Below are positions 8,020 to 16,536 of a stretch of DNA of 64,000 nucleotides, piece after piece. Made by a program: the position numbers and the translations under genes. The notes below the pieces were generated by a model, which did no database searches, was not told where the DNA came from, and saw nothing but the letters and a program-made list of their open reading frames with translations. How positions within the stretch are numbered: the stretch's first letter is position 1; each line of letters starts with the position of its first letter. This stretch comes from Lentzea alba (lineage in GTDB: Bacteria; Actinomycetota; Actinomycetes; Mycobacteriales; Pseudonocardiaceae): contig NZ_JAAMPJ010000007.1 of NCBI RefSeq assembly GCF_011067745.1, positions 292,601-356,600 on the forward strand. The letters run 5' to 3'.

Positions 8020-8210
8020 TCAGATCAGCGCCATCGGACTGTCCACGAACACGGGCAGTTCGGACGCGGTCGCGGTGGCAGCAGCACTCGATGCGCGAAT
8101 CTACCGAGGTCACCGACCACCACGGCGGTGCGGCCGTTCAACGTCAGGTGTGCCCACGCGAAGCCGGGGATGTGCCCTGCGCGGCCGAACTCCTGCGGCG
8201 ACAGGGCCTG
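8020..8210 (-). pseudogene. remnant of MBL-fold/beta-CASP hydrolase
   Basis: On the minus strand one frame reads 'EFGRAGHIPGFAWAHLTL' and 'NGRTAVVVGDLGR', and another frame, just before a stop at 8020, reads 'ASELPVFVDSPMALI'. These match consecutive conserved blocks of beta-CASP metallo-beta-lactamase RNases (AGH.LGSA, GDLGR, PVFVDSPMA). Frame change and loss of the catalytic N-terminus mark it as decayed. It fills most of the gap between the nitroreductase and phosphoketolase genes. Confidence 0.6.
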
Positions 8211-8226
8211 AAGAGCCGGTACCGAA

Positions 8227-8240
8227 GGGACCTCAGGCCC
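8227..8240 (+). promoter_or_regulatory. DosR/DevR-type box
   Basis: The sequence gggacctcaggccc is a 5-4-5 repeat with one mismatch in the right arm, 84 bp upstream of the phosphoketolase start. Confidence 0.6.
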
Positions 8241-8323
8241 GGTCCACGCGGTCCCCCAGCACTGTTGCGTGATCGATCAGGACGGCAGCGTGAGAGGTAC
8301 CAAATCCGAGTGAGGAGCGCGAG

Positions 8324-10648
8324 ATGTCGAACGCGGACCTGTCGCTGGTCGACGCGTACTGGCGAGCCGCCAACTACCTGTCGGCAGGCCAGATCTACCT
8401 GATGGACAACCCGCTGCTGACCGAACCGCTCGCACCCGAGCACATCAAGCCGCGCCTGCTGGGCCACTGGGGCACCACACCGGGGCTCAACTTCATCTAC
8501 GCCCACCTCAACCGCGTGATCCGCGACCGCGACCTGGACGTGCTCTTCGTGACCGGTCCCGGTCACGGCGGTCCCGCGTTGCTGGCGAACACGTGGCTGG
8601 AGGGCACCTACAGCGAGACCTACCCGGACGTGCCGCGCGACGGGGACGGCATGCGCAGGCTGTTCCGGCAGTTCTCCTTCCCCGGCGGCGTGCCGAGCCA
8701 CGTCGCGCCCGAGGTACCCGGCTCGATCCACGAGGGCGGCGAACTGGGGTACTCGCTGGCGCACGCGTTCGGCGCCGCGTTCGACAACCCCGGCCTGATC
8801 GTGGCGTGCGTGGTCGGCGACGGCGAGGCCGAGACCGGTCCGCTCGCGACCAGCTGGCACGCCGGCAAGTTCCTCAACCCGCAGCGGGACGGGGCGGTGC
8901 TGCCGATCCTGCACCTCAACGGCTACAAGATCGCCAACCCGAGCTTGCTGGCGCGCATCCCGCACGACGAGCTCGACGCGTTGTTGCGCGGCTACGGCTA
9001 CGCACCGCGCTACGTGGAAGGCGACGAGCCTGACGCCATGCACGCCACGATGGCGAACGTACTCGACGAGGTCATCGACGAGATCCACCGGATCAAGGGC
9101 ACGACCGAGCGGCCCACCTGGCCGATGATCGTGCTGCGCAGCCCGAAGGGCTGGACCGGTCCGTCCGAAGTGGACGGCAAGCCGGTGGAGGGCACGTGGC
9201 GAGCACACCAGGTGCCGCTGGCCGGCGTGCGGGACAACCCCTCGCACCTGCGGCAGCTGGAGTCCTGGCTGCGCGGCTACCGACCCGACGAACTGTTCGA
9301 CGCAGACGGCACGCCGCGCCCGGAGCTCGCCGCACTCGTGCCGGACGGTCCCCACCGGATGGGCGCGACACCGCACGCCAACGGCGGATTGCTGTTGCGC
9401 GAGCTGAAGATGCCCGGCATCCGCGCGCACGCCACCGAGGTCGTCAAGCACGGCACCACGCACTCCGAACCGACCAGAGTGCTCGGCCGCATGCTGCGCG
9501 ACGTCATCACGCTCAACGCCGACGCACGCTCGTTCCGGATCTTCGGCCCCGACGAGACGGCGTCCAACCGGCTCGACGCCGTCTACGACGTGACCGGAAA
9601 GCAGTGGCAGGCCGAGACCTTGTCCGTCGATGAGCACCTGGTGCCCGACGGCCGTGTCGTGGAGGTGCTGTCGGAGCACCTGTGCCAGGGCATGCTGGAG
9701 GGCTACCTGCTGACCGGGCGGCACGGGTTGTTCAACTGCTACGAGGCGTTCATCCACATCGTCGACTCGATGTTCAACCAGCACGCCAAGTGGCTCAAGA
9801 CGCACAAGAAGCTGGCGTGGCGCCGGCCCGTCGCGTCGCTGAACTACCTGCTCAGCTCCCACGTGTGGCGCCAGGACCACAACGGTTTCTCCCACCAGGA
9901 CCCCGGCTTCATCGACCACGTGATGAACAAGAAGGCCGAGGTCGTCCGCGTCTACCTGCCGCCGGACACCAACACCCTGCTCTCGGTCGCGGATCATTGC
10001 CTGCGCAGCAAGGACTACGTCAACGTCATCGTGGCCGGCAAGAACGAGACGCCCGACTGGCTCGACGTCGACGAGGCCGTCCTGCACTGCACGCGCGGTG
10101 CGGGCATCTGGGAGTGGGCGAGCAATGACGAGGACGAACCCGACGTCGTGCTGGCGTGTGCCGGCGACGCCCCCACTGTGGAAGTGCTCGCCGCGACGAA
10201 GCTCCTGCGCGAGCACCTGCCGTCGTTGCGGGTGCGGGTGGTGAACGTGGTGGACCTGATGCGGCTGCAGCCGGACACCGAGCACCCGCACGGCATGCCG
10301 GACCGCGAGTTCGACGCGCTGTTCACCACCGACAAGCCGGTGATCTTCGCCTACCACGGCTACCCGTGGCTGATCCACCGCCTGACCTACCGCCGCGCCA
10401 ACCACCACAACCTCCACGTCCGCGGCTACAAAGAAGAAGGCACGACCACCACGCCGTTCGACATGCTCGTGCTCAACGACATGGACCGCTACCGGCTGGT
10501 GATCGACATCGTCGACCGCGTCCCCGGACTCGGCCCGAAAGCGGCCCGGCTGCGCCAGCACATGCAGGATCAACGCGCCCGCCACCACGCCTGGATCCGC
10601 GAGCACGGCGAGGACCTGCCCGAGGTCCGCGACTGGACCTGGCAATGA
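8324..10648 (+). CDS. xfp: xylulose-5-phosphate/fructose-6-phosphate phosphoketolase
   Basis: 774 aa, full length for the family, with ATG after GAGGAG. It contains the thiamine-diphosphate motif 'GDGEAETGPLATSWHAGKFLN' and family blocks 'GPGHGGPA', 'SHQDPGFIDHVMNKK' and 'YHGYPWLIHRLTYRR'. The enzyme splits xylulose-5-P or fructose-6-P with phosphate to acetyl phosphate plus G3P or E4P. Its stop overlaps the ackA start as ATGA, so acetyl phosphate is passed to acetate kinase for substrate-level ATP. A DosR-type box upstream predicts induction under low oxygen. Confidence 0.96.
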   Translation: MSNADLSLVDAYWRAANYLSAGQIYLMDNPLLTEPLAPEHIKPRLLGHWGTTPGLNFIYAHLNRVIRDRDLDVLFVTGPGHGGPALLANTWLEGTYSETYPDVPRDGDGMRRLFRQFSFPGGVPSHVAPEVPGSIHEGGELGYSLAHAFGAAFDNPGLIVACVVGDGEAETGPLATSWHAGKFLNPQRDGAVLPILHLNGYKIANPSLLARIPHDELDALLRGYGYAPRYVEGDEPDAMHATMANVLDEVIDEIHRIKGTTERPTWPMIVLRSPKGWTGPSEVDGKPVEGTWRAHQVPLAGVRDNPSHLRQLESWLRGYRPDELFDADGTPRPELAALVPDGPHRMGATPHANGGLLLRELKMPGIRAHATEVVKHGTTHSEPTRVLGRMLRDVITLNADARSFRIFGPDETASNRLDAVYDVTGKQWQAETLSVDEHLVPDGRVVEVLSEHLCQGMLEGYLLTGRHGLFNCYEAFIHIVDSMFNQHAKWLKTHKKLAWRRPVASLNYLLSSHVWRQDHNGFSHQDPGFIDHVMNKKAEVVRVYLPPDTNTLLSVADHCLRSKDYVNVIVAGKNETPDWLDVDEAVLHCTRGAGIWEWASNDEDEPDVVLACAGDAPTVEVLAATKLLREHLPSLRVRVVNVVDLMRLQPDTEHPHGMPDREFDALFTTDKPVIFAYHGYPWLIHRLTYRRANHHNLHVRGYKEEGTTTTPFDMLVLNDMDRYRLVIDIVDRVPGLGPKAARLRQHMQDQRARHHAWIREHGEDLPEVRDWTWQ

Positions 10649-11691
10649 ACGTGCTCGTGGTGAACGCGGGCTCGTCCAGCCTGAAGCTCCGCGTCCTCGG
10701 CGAGGAAGACGCAGTCCTCGCCGACACCACCATCGAACGGTGGTCCGGCGGCGACGAAACCGGTCCGCTGGAGGATTTCCTTCGTGACACACCATCCGTG
10801 GGCGCGGTCGGGCACCGCGTCGTGCACGGCGGCCCCGAGTTCACCACGGCCACCACGATCGACGACGAGGTGCGCGCCAGGATCGAGGCCCTCACCGGGC
10901 TGGCGCCACTGCACCAGCCCCGCGCCCTCGCCGGCATCGACGCGGCACGCCGACTGCTGCCCGGCCTGCCCCAGATCGCGTGCTTCGACACCGCCTTCCA
11001 CACCACGATGCCTGCCGCTGCCACGACCTACGCCGTGCCCGCCGCGTGGCGCCGCAAGTGGGACCTGCGCAGGTACGGGTTCCACGGCCTGTCACACGCC
11101 TATGCGTCCCGACGAGCGGCTGAGCTCGCGGGCAAGCACGGCGCTCGCGTGGTGAGCTGTCATCTTGGTTCCGGGGCGTCGCTCGCTGCTGTCGCCGACG
11201 GACGTTCGGTCGACACGACGATGGGCTTCACCCCGTTGGCCGGTCTGGTGATGGCCACTCGCAGCGGCGATGTCGACCCCGGCCTGCTGGTCTGGCTACA
11301 ACGCGCCGGACTGACGCTGGACGAACTCGAAGACGGCCTGGAACACCGCTCAGGGCTCGCCGGCCTGTCCGAGGTCGGCGGCGACCTGCGCGACGTGCGC
11401 AAGGCCGCGGAGGACGGCGATGAGCACGCGATCCTCGCGCTCCAGGTGTACGTGCACCGGCTGCGTCAGGGCATCGCCGCGATGGCCGCGTCGATGGGTG
11501 GCATCGACGTGCTCGTGTTCACCGGCGGTGTCGGCGAGCACGACGCCGCGTTGCGCGCGGACACCATCGCTGGGCTTGCCTTCCTCGGCATCGGCCCGAG
11601 CAGTCCGGATGTCGCGGTCCTGGTCGTCGAGGCACGAGAAGACGTTGAGATCGCGGGCCAGTGCCGAGCGCTCTTGAACGAAACGGGCTAG
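10645..11691 (+). CDS. ackA: acetate kinase
   Basis: 348 aa beginning 'MNVLVVNAGSSSLKLRVLG'. It has the 'GHRVVHGG', 'FDTAFH', 'YGFHGLSHAY', 'HLGSGASLAAV' and 'FTGGVGEHDA' motifs of the ASKHA acetate kinase family. It is shorter than the usual 390-400 aa because of trimmed peripheral loops, but all active-site blocks are present. The ATGA overlap with xfp makes a two-gene operon converting sugar phosphates to acetate plus ATP. A longer open frame upstream is the shadow of xfp. Confidence 0.95.
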   Translation: MNVLVVNAGSSSLKLRVLGEEDAVLADTTIERWSGGDETGPLEDFLRDTPSVGAVGHRVVHGGPEFTTATTIDDEVRARIEALTGLAPLHQPRALAGIDAARRLLPGLPQIACFDTAFHTTMPAAATTYAVPAAWRRKWDLRRYGFHGLSHAYASRRAAELAGKHGARVVSCHLGSGASLAAVADGRSVDTTMGFTPLAGLVMATRSGDVDPGLLVWLQRAGLTLDELEDGLEHRSGLAGLSEVGGDLRDVRKAAEDGDEHAILALQVYVHRLRQGIAAMAASMGGIDVLVFTGGVGEHDAALRADTIAGLAFLGIGPSSPDVAVLVVEAREDVEIAGQCRALLNETG

Positions 11692-11786
11692 AGAGGGATG
11701 ACTGTCGTGGGAGCGAGGTGGACGTTCGGGGTCCGAGTGGCTTCGTCCGTCCCTGTGGAACTGAACCCAACGGCTCAGACGCGATG

Positions 11787-11800
11787 AGGACGTTGGTCTC
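11787..11800 (+). promoter_or_regulatory. DosR/DevR-type box
   Basis: The sequence aggacgttggtctc matches the 5-4-5 pattern with one mismatch in each arm and is symmetric. It is 35 bp before the membrane-protein/acyltransferase operon. Confidence 0.6.
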
Positions 11801-11835
11801 TCAACGTCAGACGGCTCAGCGGGCAACGTTGAAGC

Positions 11836-12441
11836 ATGACAACCGTTCTGGCCGCACGCGATCTCTGGCAGTCGTGGTTCCGCTGGACGACGGCCGGCGA
11901 GTTCGCCGGCTTCCTCGCACCGGCACTCATAGGCGCAGTCACCTCGTCACCGCAGCTGCTCGTCCTCGCAGGAATGGTCGAGGGCGCCATACTCGGTGCG
12001 GCGCAAGCCGTGGTGCTACGCCGTGTGGACCGCACCCTGAACGGCCGCGGCTGGATCGGCGCCACCGCCTTGGCAGCGGCCTTCGCATGGGCGGTCGCGA
12101 TGCTCGCGGTGCACAACGGCGACCGGTTGAACACTCTCCCGCTCGGCGCCGTGCTGCCCATCGCCGCGGTGGCGGGAATCGCGGTGCTTCTGTCACTGGG
12201 AACCGCGCAGTGGTTCGTCCTGCGCAACCACTTTCCCAGCGCTCACCTGTGGATCTGGGCCAACGCCCTCGCATGGGGAGCCGGCCTGCTGATGTTCACC
12301 GCCGTCACCACGCCCCTGTGGCAGCCAGGCCAGCCACCAGAACTCATCGCACTCGTCGGAGCCCTCGGCGGCCTGCTGATGGCAGCCACCATGGCGGCGG
12401 TCACCGGCGCAGCCCTGACCCGGCTCATGAGGAGGAAATGA
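11836..12441 (+). CDS. multi-pass membrane protein of unknown function
   Basis: 201 aa with five to six predicted membrane helices and a short basic tail (RLMRRK). No enzymatic motif is recognised. It is followed after 1 nt by the GTG of the WS/DGAT gene, whose AGGAGG site lies inside this gene's 3' end, so the two are an operon under the box at 11787. Confidence 0.75.
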   Translation: MTTVLAARDLWQSWFRWTTAGEFAGFLAPALIGAVTSSPQLLVLAGMVEGAILGAAQAVVLRRVDRTLNGRGWIGATALAAAFAWAVAMLAVHNGDRLNTLPLGAVLPIAAVAGIAVLLSLGTAQWFVLRNHFPSAHLWIWANALAWGAGLLMFTAVTTPLWQPGQPPELIALVGALGGLLMAATMAAVTGAALTRLMRRK

Positions 12442-12442
12442 C

Positions 12443-13762
12443 GTGGTTGAAGCACTCGGTGCGCTGACACGTGCAGCGGGCCGGACGCCACCTCCGATGA
12501 TCGACCGGACAAGTGCCGACGACGTGGTGTCCCTTGCCTCGGGCATGCAGGTCGGCGCAGTAGTCGTGGTGGAGCGGGACCCTGGCGACGTCGAATCCTT
12601 GCTCGCAGAACGCATCCGGACCGTTCCGCGGTTGCGCCGACGCCTGATGCCGACACCGTTCGGATGTGGCCGCCCCATCTGGGTCGACGACCCCGGCTTC
12701 GACCTCACCAACCACGTGGGCAGGGTGGTCTGCCCAGCTCCAGGTGACGAGGCGGCATTGCTGGACATCGCCTCCTCGCTGGTGATCCGCCCGTTGCCCC
12801 GCTCGGCGCCACTCTGGTCCGCGACGCTGGTCACCGGGCTGACCGAGAACAGGGCGGCGGTGATCCTGGTGTTCCACCACGTGTTGTCCGACGGCATCGG
12901 CGGCCTCGCCGTGCTGGCGAACCTGGTCGACGGGGCACCTCACACCGAGACCACGCCCTTTCCCGCTCCCGCGCCTTCCCGCCGTGAACTCCTGAAGGAC
13001 GCCTGGACGGCCCGGCTGAAGTTCCGGGGGCGGGTCTCGTTCCCCGGGTTGCGGTGGCCGTCGCGAGGTGCGCGCTGCTCCCTGAACCAACCGACCGGTC
13101 CACGACGGCGACAGACCATGGCACGGGCCGGCGTTTCCCGGTTGCACGCCGCCGCACACCGCTGCGGGGGCACGGTCAACGATGCCCTCCTCACCGCCGT
13201 CATGGGCGCATTGGGCACGGTGCTGACCAAGCGCGGCGACCACGTTGACGAACTGGTCGTCTCGATTCCCGTCTCCACGCGCCGATCGACCACAGCCGCT
13301 CACCTCGGCAACAGCACCGGCGTCATGCCCGTCGCACTGCCGACCGGCGGCGACCCCTGGTCACGTCTGACACGCATCGCCGCCATCACCCGCGCGCACA
13401 AGAAGTCGGTCACATCGGCCACGCCGATCTTCCGGGCGCTGAACGTGCTCGGGATCGCGAACTGGTTCATGAACCACCAACGGATGGTGCACACCGTCGT
13501 GACCAACGTGCACGGCCCTGATCACCCCTTGCGCTTCGGAGATGCACCAGTCGTCGACCTCATCCCGTTGTCCGCCACCACCGGCAACGTGACGGTGGCG
13601 TTCGCGGCCTTGTCGTACGCCGACGCGTTCACCATCACCGTCGTCGCCGATCCCGATCACGTGCCCGACCTGCTCGTGCTCACCGAGGCGCTGCAGGCCG
13701 AACTCGAATTTGTCGAAGGACACGAGGAAGCCACTGCTCCACGGCAGGGACCAAGGTCCTGA
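12443..13762 (+). CDS. wax ester synthase/diacylglycerol acyltransferase (WS/DGAT)
   Basis: 439 aa. GTG 12443 has a strong AGGAGG upstream; homology begins near residue 19 ('MIDRTSADDVVSLAS'), so a short N-terminal extension is unusual. The catalytic HHxxxDG motif is 'FHHVLSDGIGG' (His145-Gly151), and the C-terminal domain has 'NVHGPDHPL'. The family makes triacylglycerol or wax esters from acyl-CoA; Tgs1 (Rv3130c) is the DosR-controlled member that stores lipid in hypoxic mycobacteria. The next DosR box overlaps its stop codon. Confidence 0.9.
   Translation: MVEALGALTRAAGRTPPPMIDRTSADDVVSLASGMQVGAVVVVERDPGDVESLLAERIRTVPRLRRRLMPTPFGCGRPIWVDDPGFDLTNHVGRVVCPAPGDEAALLDIASSLVIRPLPRSAPLWSATLVTGLTENRAAVILVFHHVLSDGIGGLAVLANLVDGAPHTETTPFPAPAPSRRELLKDAWTARLKFRGRVSFPGLRWPSRGARCSLNQPTGPRRRQTMARAGVSRLHAAAHRCGGTVNDALLTAVMGALGTVLTKRGDHVDELVVSIPVSTRRSTTAAHLGNSTGVMPVALPTGGDPWSRLTRIAAITRAHKKSVTSATPIFRALNVLGIANWFMNHQRMVHTVVTNVHGPDHPLRFGDAPVVDLIPLSATTGNVTVAFAALSYADAFTITVVADPDHVPDLLVLTEALQAELEFVEGHEEATAPRQGPRS
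13747..13760 (+). promoter_or_regulatory. DosR/DevR-type box
   Basis: The sequence gggaccaaggtcct is a 5-4-5 repeat with one mismatch at the last base. It overlaps the end of the WS/DGAT gene and is 115 bp upstream of the flavohemoglobin start. Confidence 0.7.
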
Positions 13763-13875
13763 AGCGCAGGCGACGTTCCTACCTGCCCCCACCTGGTCCC
13801 GGTTGCGCAAACTCGAGGTGCGGCCGCGTCACCGCGTTGTCGATTCCGTCCAGGGACATTCCCGAGGAGCTACTT

Positions 13876-15039
13876 GTGCTTTCCGCTGCTTCAGCTGCCG
13901 TAGTGCGCGCGACCCTGCCTGTGGTCCGCGACCACGCCGCCGAGATCACCGCCGAGTTCTACCCGTCGATGTTCGCCGCGCACCCGGAGCTGCTGAACCT
14001 GTTCAACCAGGGCAACCAGGCCAGCGGCAAGCAACAGATCGCACTCGCCGCCGCGGTCGTCGCCTACGCCCAGCACCTGCTCGACGGGACACCGTTCGGC
14101 CCGATCGCCGAACGCATCGCGCACAAGCACGTTTCGCTCGGCGTGCGGCCCGACCAGTACCCGATCGTCGGCAAGCACCTCATCGGCGCCGTGGCCACCG
14201 TCCTCGGCGACGCCGTCACACCCGAGATCGCCGCGGCCTGGGACGAGGTCTACTGGCTGTTCGCGGTGTCGCTGATCGCGGCCGAGGCACGTCTGTTCCA
14301 GACGGCGGGCGTCACCCCCGACACGCTGTGGCGGCCCTGGCGCGTCGCGAAGCGCGACGAGGAGGCGGTCGACACGGTGTCGTTCACGCTGCTGCCCGAC
14401 GACGGCGGCCCGGTGCCGTCGTTCGAACCGGGGCAGTACGTGTCGGTGGCGGTCGACCTGCCGGACGGGCACCGGCAGCCGCGCCAGTACTCGCTGTCGC
14501 AGGCACCTGGGCGAGACGAGCTGCGCATCACCGTGCGACGCGTTCGCGGTGTGGACGGGGCCCCGGACGGTGCGGTGTCGAACTTCCTGCACGACCACGT
14601 GCGGGCCGACGACACCCTGCTCGTCGGCCCGCCGGCCGGTGAGGTCACCCTCGAACCCGGTGACCGGCCTGTCGTGCTGATCAGCGCGGGCATCGGAATC
14701 ACGCCGATGTTGTCCATGCTCGACCACATCTCCGCCGAGCAGCCCGAACGCACGGTCATCGCCGCGCATGCCGAAATCTCGCCGGAACGGCACGCGCACC
14801 GCGAGGAGTACGCCCGCCTCGCCGGCTTCCAGCAGCTGACCTGGCACGAGAACGGCGACGAGGGCGGACAAGCCGGTCGCATCGACGTGAACGCGATCCC
14901 GTTGCCCGCCAACGCTGTCGTCTACCTGTGCGGGCCGATCGCCTTCATGCGCGACGTGCGCGCCGGACTCCTCCGTCGTGGCGTGCACGCCGACGACATC
15001 AAGTACGAGGTGTTCGGCCCCGGCATGCTCGAGAACTGA
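13876..15039 (+). CDS. hmp: flavohemoglobin (NO dioxygenase)
   Basis: 387 aa. GTG 13876 follows GAGGAG with 6-nt spacing and gives 'MLSAASAAVVRATLPVV'; with this start Tyr29, Gln53 and proximal His85 fall at exactly the positions of E. coli Hmp, so the TTG at 13837 is not the start. Globin domain is about 1-140. FAD domain contains 'RQPRQYSLSQAP' and the NAD domain 'LISAGIGITPMLSML' and 'VYLCGP'. The enzyme oxidises NO to nitrate with NAD(P)H and O2, fitting its place next to nitrate reductase genes. It is followed by a very strong terminator. Confidence 0.95.
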   Translation: MLSAASAAVVRATLPVVRDHAAEITAEFYPSMFAAHPELLNLFNQGNQASGKQQIALAAAVVAYAQHLLDGTPFGPIAERIAHKHVSLGVRPDQYPIVGKHLIGAVATVLGDAVTPEIAAAWDEVYWLFAVSLIAAEARLFQTAGVTPDTLWRPWRVAKRDEEAVDTVSFTLLPDDGGPVPSFEPGQYVSVAVDLPDGHRQPRQYSLSQAPGRDELRITVRRVRGVDGAPDGAVSNFLHDHVRADDTLLVGPPAGEVTLEPGDRPVVLISAGIGITPMLSMLDHISAEQPERTVIAAHAEISPERHAHREEYARLAGFQQLTWHENGDEGGQAGRIDVNAIPLPANAVVYLCGPIAFMRDVRAGLLRRGVHADDIKYEVFGPGMLEN

Positions 15040-15058
15040 GCACCGAGACCCACCTGCT

Positions 15059-15097
15059 GAGCGGGCGCGCTTCCCAGATCGGGAAGCGCGCCCGCTC
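15059..15097 (+). terminator. strong intrinsic terminator after hmp
   Basis: A perfect 17-bp GC-rich stem (15059-15075 with 15081-15097) and 5-nt loop, 19 bp after the hmp stop. Confidence 0.9.
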
Positions 15098-15135
15098 GTT
15101 CGTGCTCGATCAGCGCACGAGGGCCTCGCCGGACA

Positions 15136-15149
15136 GGGACGTTGGTCCC
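15136..15149 (+). promoter_or_regulatory. DosR/DevR-type box (perfect half-sites)
   Basis: The sequence gggacgttggtccc has perfect arms and is embedded in a wider symmetry (ccggac ... gtccgg). It is the only good box before narK-narGHJI, 115 bp upstream of narK. Confidence 0.85.
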
Positions 15150-15264
15150 GTCCGGCTTTGGGCCGACGCCCCTGAGATGACGATCGTGAGTGGCCGACGC
15201 TGAACGCGGGCCTTCCTGACCGGCGGGCCGGACACGGACCACGGAAACGAAGAGCTGAGATCCG

Positions 15265-16524
15265 ATGACTACACGACACCAGATCGACGACCGGACAGTC
15301 GCGACCGAACAGTCGGAACCGTCGAAGCCGAAACCCGGAAGACGGACGTTGATGCTGGGCTTGGCGACGGCCGGGTTCGCGATCAACTTCTGGGCGTGGG
15401 CGCTGTTGAGCCCGCTCGGCCCTCTGTTCAAGGACTCGCTGGGACTGTCGGCTTTCCAGCAGGCACTGCTGGTCGCCGTTCCGGTGGTGGTCGGCTCGCT
15501 CGGGCGAATTCCGGTCGGGGCGCTCACGGACCGCTTCGGCGGCCGCGCGATGTTCCCGGCGATCTCGCTGATCACGATCGTGCCGGTGCTGTTCCTCGGT
15601 CTGGTCGGGCACGGATCGCTGGCGGCTCTGCTGGTCGGTGGGTTCTTCCTGGGGCTGGGCGGCACGGCGTTCGCCGTCGGCGTGCCGTTCGTCAACGCCT
15701 GGTTCCCGCCCCAGCGCCGGGGCCTGGCGATCGGGATCTTCGGCGCGGGCATGGGCGGCACCGCGATCAGCGCGCTGACCACCGTTCGCCTCGTCGGTTC
15801 CGGTGGGGTGGCGACGCCGTTCATCGTCACCGCCGTCGTGTTGGCGGTTTACGCGGTCGTGGCGGCGTTGTTGCTGCGGGACGCTCCTGATCGGACGGTG
15901 CCGACCGAGTCGGTGACGCGCCGTCTGCTGGACACCGTCCGGCTTCCGGTGGCCTCGCAGGCGTCACTGCTGTACGCGGTGGCGTTCGGCGGTTACGTCG
16001 CGTTCTCGGTCTATCTTCCCGCCTACCTGAAGACCGCCTACGGACTCACCCAGGCCGACGCGGCGAACCGGATGGCCGGGTTCGTGCTGCTCGCGGTGTT
16101 GATGCGCCCGGTCGGCGGCTGGTTGTCCGACCGCGTCGGGCCGGTGCGAGTGCTGACCGTCGCGTTCGGCGTCGTGACCGCGGGAGCAACGGTGCAGGCG
16201 TTCACCCCGGCGTTGATTCCGCTGGGCACGATCGCGTTCCTGTCGATGGCGGCGGCGCTCGGCGCGGGCAGCGGCGCGGTGTTCGCGCTCGTCGCTCTGC
16301 TCGCACCAGCGACCAAGGTCGGTTCGGTCACCGGTGTGGTCGGCGCAGCGGGCGGCCTCGGCGGGTTCGTGCCGCCGTTGGTCATGGGCACGCTCTACGG
16401 CGCGTTCGACTCCTATGCGCTCGGACTTGCGGCCCTTGCCGTGGTCGCCGCGGGCACGCTCGCGTTCACCGTCACCGTCGTGCAGCGCTCCCTGCGCTCC
16501 GAAGAACTCATGACGAAGCTGTAA
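15265..16524 (+). CDS. narK: nitrate/nitrite transporter NarK (MFS, NNP family)
   Basis: 419 aa with about 12 membrane helices after a 25-residue hydrophilic N-terminus. The NNP signatures 'GFAINFWAWALLSPLGP' and 'GLGGTAFAVGVPFVNAWFP' are visible. It imports nitrate and may exchange it for nitrite. The narG GTG begins 12 nt after its stop, so transporter and reductase are one transcription unit below the perfect DosR-type box. Confidence 0.94.
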   Translation: MTTRHQIDDRTVATEQSEPSKPKPGRRTLMLGLATAGFAINFWAWALLSPLGPLFKDSLGLSAFQQALLVAVPVVVGSLGRIPVGALTDRFGGRAMFPAISLITIVPVLFLGLVGHGSLAALLVGGFFLGLGGTAFAVGVPFVNAWFPPQRRGLAIGIFGAGMGGTAISALTTVRLVGSGGVATPFIVTAVVLAVYAVVAALLLRDAPDRTVPTESVTRRLLDTVRLPVASQASLLYAVAFGGYVAFSVYLPAYLKTAYGLTQADAANRMAGFVLLAVLMRPVGGWLSDRVGPVRVLTVAFGVVTAGATVQAFTPALIPLGTIAFLSMAAALGAGSGAVFALVALLAPATKVGSVTGVVGAAGGLGGFVPPLVMGTLYGAFDSYALGLAALAVVAAGTLAFTVTVVQRSLRSEELMTKL

Positions 16525-16536
16525 GGAGCTGCACCC

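Noticed and set aside
8144..10795. Minus-strand open frame of 883 codons opposite phosphoketolase
   Set aside because: Shadow of xfp/ackA: Arg/Val/His-rich translation, no ribosome site, and the plus-strand proteins match families throughout.
13837..13875. TTG start extending flavohemoglobin by 13 residues
   Set aside because: GTG 13876 has GAGGAG and reproduces the residue numbering of E. coli Hmp (Tyr29, Gln53, His85).
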